Below, piece after piece: positions 61,601-64,000 of a stretch of DNA of 64,000 bases; the stretch's first letter is position 1, and every line of letters begins with the position of its first letter. The DNA is from Trichuris trichiura. Lineage: Eukaryota; Nematoda; Enoplea; Trichinellida; Trichuridae. The translations under genes were made by a program, and so were the position numbers. The notes below the pieces were generated by a model. The model worked only from the letters and a program-made list of their open reading frames with translations, was not told the origin of the DNA and made no database searches. Location of the stretch: contig JBAJFE010000029.1 of NCBI GenBank assembly GCA_037903355.1, positions 992,001 to 1,056,000 of the forward strand, given 5' to 3'.

Positions 61601-63963
61601 TAAGTAAATACAGACAGAAAATCTCTTACTGGAATGTACCCAAACCTGTGACTCTTTCGAGCGCATACACAATGCCAAAAGTAAAAAGCAGGACGCGTGA
61701 CTTCTCATGGCATTTCTGCTGAGGAGATTAAAGATCGCTTTCATTAAAGCAAATAGCGCTGGTGGAAGCATTTAGGAAGATCATGCAGCCGAATGAGGTT
61801 TCTTCACTCCGAAAAAAGAACTTCATTGTTTGCCAGAATTATTTAAAAATTGCAGAAAAGTTCAGTTTTATTTTACGAATTGACTCCTTTCTAATTTATC
61901 AGAACTCAGGAGGCTTTTGAAATACTGCCGATTCCATTGTCAGCTTGTGAATCTGTGTGTGTACATGTATGCCGCCAAATACAAACGCTTAAAGCAGGAT
62001 CAAGAATTTTGTGCTATTTTATATTAAAAGCTCTTTCATATGCACAGTTTAAAAAAATGGTTCAATCTATTTCAGCTGTCAAAAAATCCTACTTTCAAAA
62101 GTATACAGAATTGAGTTAGTGTCGCGCGTTTACGGTGTGCGTAAATGATTCTCAAGGAGGCAATGGAAGGCCCAAGGTGCGCTGGACCGTAGACGTTTAA
62201 CTATGCTCGATTTTGGGTCAGTTATTGCCAAAAAGCGGAACTATTCTGGAACAAAAGGTACTACTCGTGTTCAAACCAGCGATTCAACCGGCCCTCTCGA
62301 ACCAACATTCGAATAACACCTAATGATGCTTTATTGAAGACATTTGCATTCCAAATGAATGAAAGAACAATTTCGAAGAAAGCATTGTATTAGTAAAAGT
62401 TCTATTGCGATCAGTACTTAGAGAACCTAACACATCCCATTGAAATCTTGACAGTCACTGTTGACAGTTGCCGGCTGGTCTTACATGAGAACATATAAAT
62501 GCAAAATTTCAATTTTGCTGAACAAAATTTCGTCACTCTCAAACACACTTAATTTCAGGAATCTGCTACCGGAAAATTTGGTTGAAGCATGTTACTCAAG
62601 TGTATGAAAGCTTTATATCTCAAATTACAACCTTGTAAAGTGGTGGTTTAGGTGAAAACGTGCATGAAGTTCAGAAACATCACCTCAACAAACGTGACAG
62701 TGAAAGTGCCCACGGAAGTGGTCATGCAGCTAAGCGAAGGTGATTTATTAACTCTGCTAATGCATTATACGGATCATAACAACTTCTATAGAAGAACGTA
62801 GCCTACTAAGTGAATCACCTGAAACCAAAATTGGAAGAGGGATGAACATTCTCGGACTGATATTCTTCTTTGTCGTATTTGCTATCTTTATCAGCGTACT
62901 AGAAGAAGAAGGTCAACCTCTGCGAGATTTTTTCAAGTCCCTGGAAAGTGTTATGATGAAACTTATCACAATTGTAATTTGGTAACATACACCTTTTTTT
63001 TATTATTTTTCATTCTACGAGAGTCTGTCTGGGTTAGGTACGCGCCTATTGGAATTATATTTCTTACTGCTCACCAAATAGTAATTTTCAAAGATCCAGT
63101 GAAAGAATTGCAGCGTCTTGTTGGCTATATGATTACAGTGCTGAGTGGATTATTCATTCATGCATTTGTTGTTTTGCCATCGCTTATGCTGCTTGTTGGC
63201 CGAAGGAATCCATTGAAGTACACTTACGGAATATTGCCAGCCCTGCTAACTGCTCTGGGAACATCATCAAGGTGAGAATGAACATCGTTCGTTTATAAAG
63301 TAATTCTGAAAGTTGCAGTTCGGCAACACTACCCCTGACGATTAAGTGTTGTGAGAAAAATAATAATGTTGATCCAAGGGTAACTCGATTTGTTCTCCCA
63401 CTTGGAGCAACAATAAACATGGATGGAACAGCCCTTTACGAAGCCGTTGCAGCGCTATACATTGCGCAAACTCTTCGCCTTGAACTATCACTTGGACATG
63501 TGATTTTAGTCAGGTTGAAATATTGTTAACAATAATTGGTTAGCAAACGCGACAATTGATTAATTTTAGTCTCACTGCTACTCTGGCCAGTATCGGCGCA
63601 GCAGGAATACCGCAAGCAGGCATTGTAACCATGCTTATGGTGCTCATTGCAATTGGTCTCCCGACTAAATATTTCATTTTGATAATGCCAGTCGACTGGT
63701 TTCTGTAAATAAGCCAATTCGTTTTCATCATCTCATTCCAGTGAAGCAATTTCAGGGATCGAATTCGTACAACAGTGAACGTGTTTGGTGACAGCCTTGG
63801 TGCCGGTATCGTTCATAAGTTGTGCATAAATTATTTAATGAAATCAGATGAAGAGCGAGCAAGACGTGCCTCAATAGTCGATGGACCGACTAGAAAAAGA
63901 ATGACCTCTTCCACACCGACGCCTGATTTCATATCCTCCCAACATCCTGTGTCTTCTCTGTGA
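55621..63963 (+). CDS. Excitatory amino acid (glutamate) transporter, SLC1 family
   Basis: SLC1 proteins take up glutamate with co-transported Na+ and H+ against K+, clearing it from synapses; C. elegans members are GLT-1 to GLT-7. Exons: 55621-56216, 62559-62601, 62652-62739, 62792-62981, 63038-63271, 63319-63513, 63570-63704, 63756-63963; all phases agree, giving 562 residues, a normal length. Visible landmarks: TM1-3 with [36 protein letters not shown] across intron 1; an extracellular loop with N-glycosylation sites (NITS, NVTV); hairpin 1 [21 protein letters not shown] of TM7; hairpin 2 [11 protein letters not shown]; and TM8 [17 protein letters not shown], keeping the Asp and Arg that bind the acidic substrate. 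The tail is short and Ser/Thr-rich. Where relatives have GLPTDDITL this copy has GLPTKYFIL. Start chosen as the first ATG in the open first exon; an upstream non-coding exon is possible. Confidence 0.93.
56217..62558 (+). other. 6.3 kb first intron of the glutamate transporter
   Basis: Donor AG|GTTTGT after DLIR and acceptor TTAATTTCAG|G before NLLPENL are both phase 2. I searched it for missing transporter segments; none is needed. It contains the GC-rich block at 57945-58080 and otherwise AT-rich sequence. Confidence 0.75.
57945..58080. repeat. GC-rich GGGGCCCTG repeat block
   Basis: In AT-rich intron sequence, GGGCCCTG occurs repeatedly in near-tandem: CCTGGGGCCCCTCTGGGGGG, GGGCCCTGACAAGGCTTAGG, GGGCCCTGACAAAGCCTAGG, then AGCCCTGGGGC. 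It is followed by GGTTGAGAAACTATGCATTA, which recalls the terminal part of hAT-type transposon remnants. No ORF. Confidence 0.75.
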
Positions 63964-64000
63964 CTTAGCTTATTATTGTCAAATTAGTTGATAAGTTTAT

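Noticed and set aside
1..64000. CRISPR arrays, tRNA or rRNA genes
   Set aside because: No regularly spaced direct repeats were seen; I did not recognise rRNA stretches or a convincing tRNA cloverleaf by eye. A tRNAscan run would settle the latter.

Overview
The window reads as nuclear DNA of a nematode, most likely a clade I (Dorylaimia, Trichuris-like) worm. That is inference from three things: a MUA-3/MUP-4 adhesion receptor, a family known only from nematodes; compact genes with many 45-70 nt GT-AG introns (donor GTAAGT, acceptor TTTCAG); and two genes with a TTTCAG acceptor one base before the ATG, as expected for spliced-leader trans-splicing. No CRISPR, operon or other prokaryotic feature is visible.

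Layout. 1-9224 (minus): 5' part of a MUA-3/MUP-4-type gene; sixteen exons cover a signal peptide, a chain of EGF modules and one von Willebrand A domain, and the gene runs off the left edge. 9225-20874: mostly gene-free, with a foldback element and one orphan 234-residue gene (16406-17110, minus). 20875-23732 (plus): NOP9, a Pumilio-repeat ribosome biogenesis factor. 24980-26060 (minus): IFT46/DYF-6-like ciliary gene, convergent with NOP9. 27068-33561 (plus): ERMP1-type M28 membrane peptidase with twelve exons. 35134-35668 (plus): small Cys-rich RRM protein. 41707-50924 (plus): SPEN/DIN-1-type repressor with three RRMs, a long disordered middle and a C-terminal SPOC domain. 55621-63963 (plus): complete SLC1 glutamate transporter whose last seven exons lie within 1.4 kb after a 6.3 kb intron. 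The genes have unrelated jobs (adhesion, ribosome assembly, cilium, ER, transcription, synapse), so this is an ordinary chromosomal neighbourhood.

Most interesting points. The ERMP1 homologue has a fully open, intron-preserved reading frame, yet four of five metal ligands and the catalytic glutamate of the M28 site are replaced, so it looks like a conserved pseudo-peptidase. Two exons (adhesion gene, SPEN) lack one base and a third (NOP9) may; in SPEN the loss maps to a run of C, which points to consensus error rather than gene death. Several related foldback elements (MITE-like) occur at 1.4, 10.9, 17.4, 24.7, 26.2, 27.7, 45.7 and 54.2 kb, some with repeats at their edges resembling target duplications.

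Exon boundaries were chosen by hand from GT-AG sites, phase continuity and remembered family conservation; no alignment or transcript data were used.
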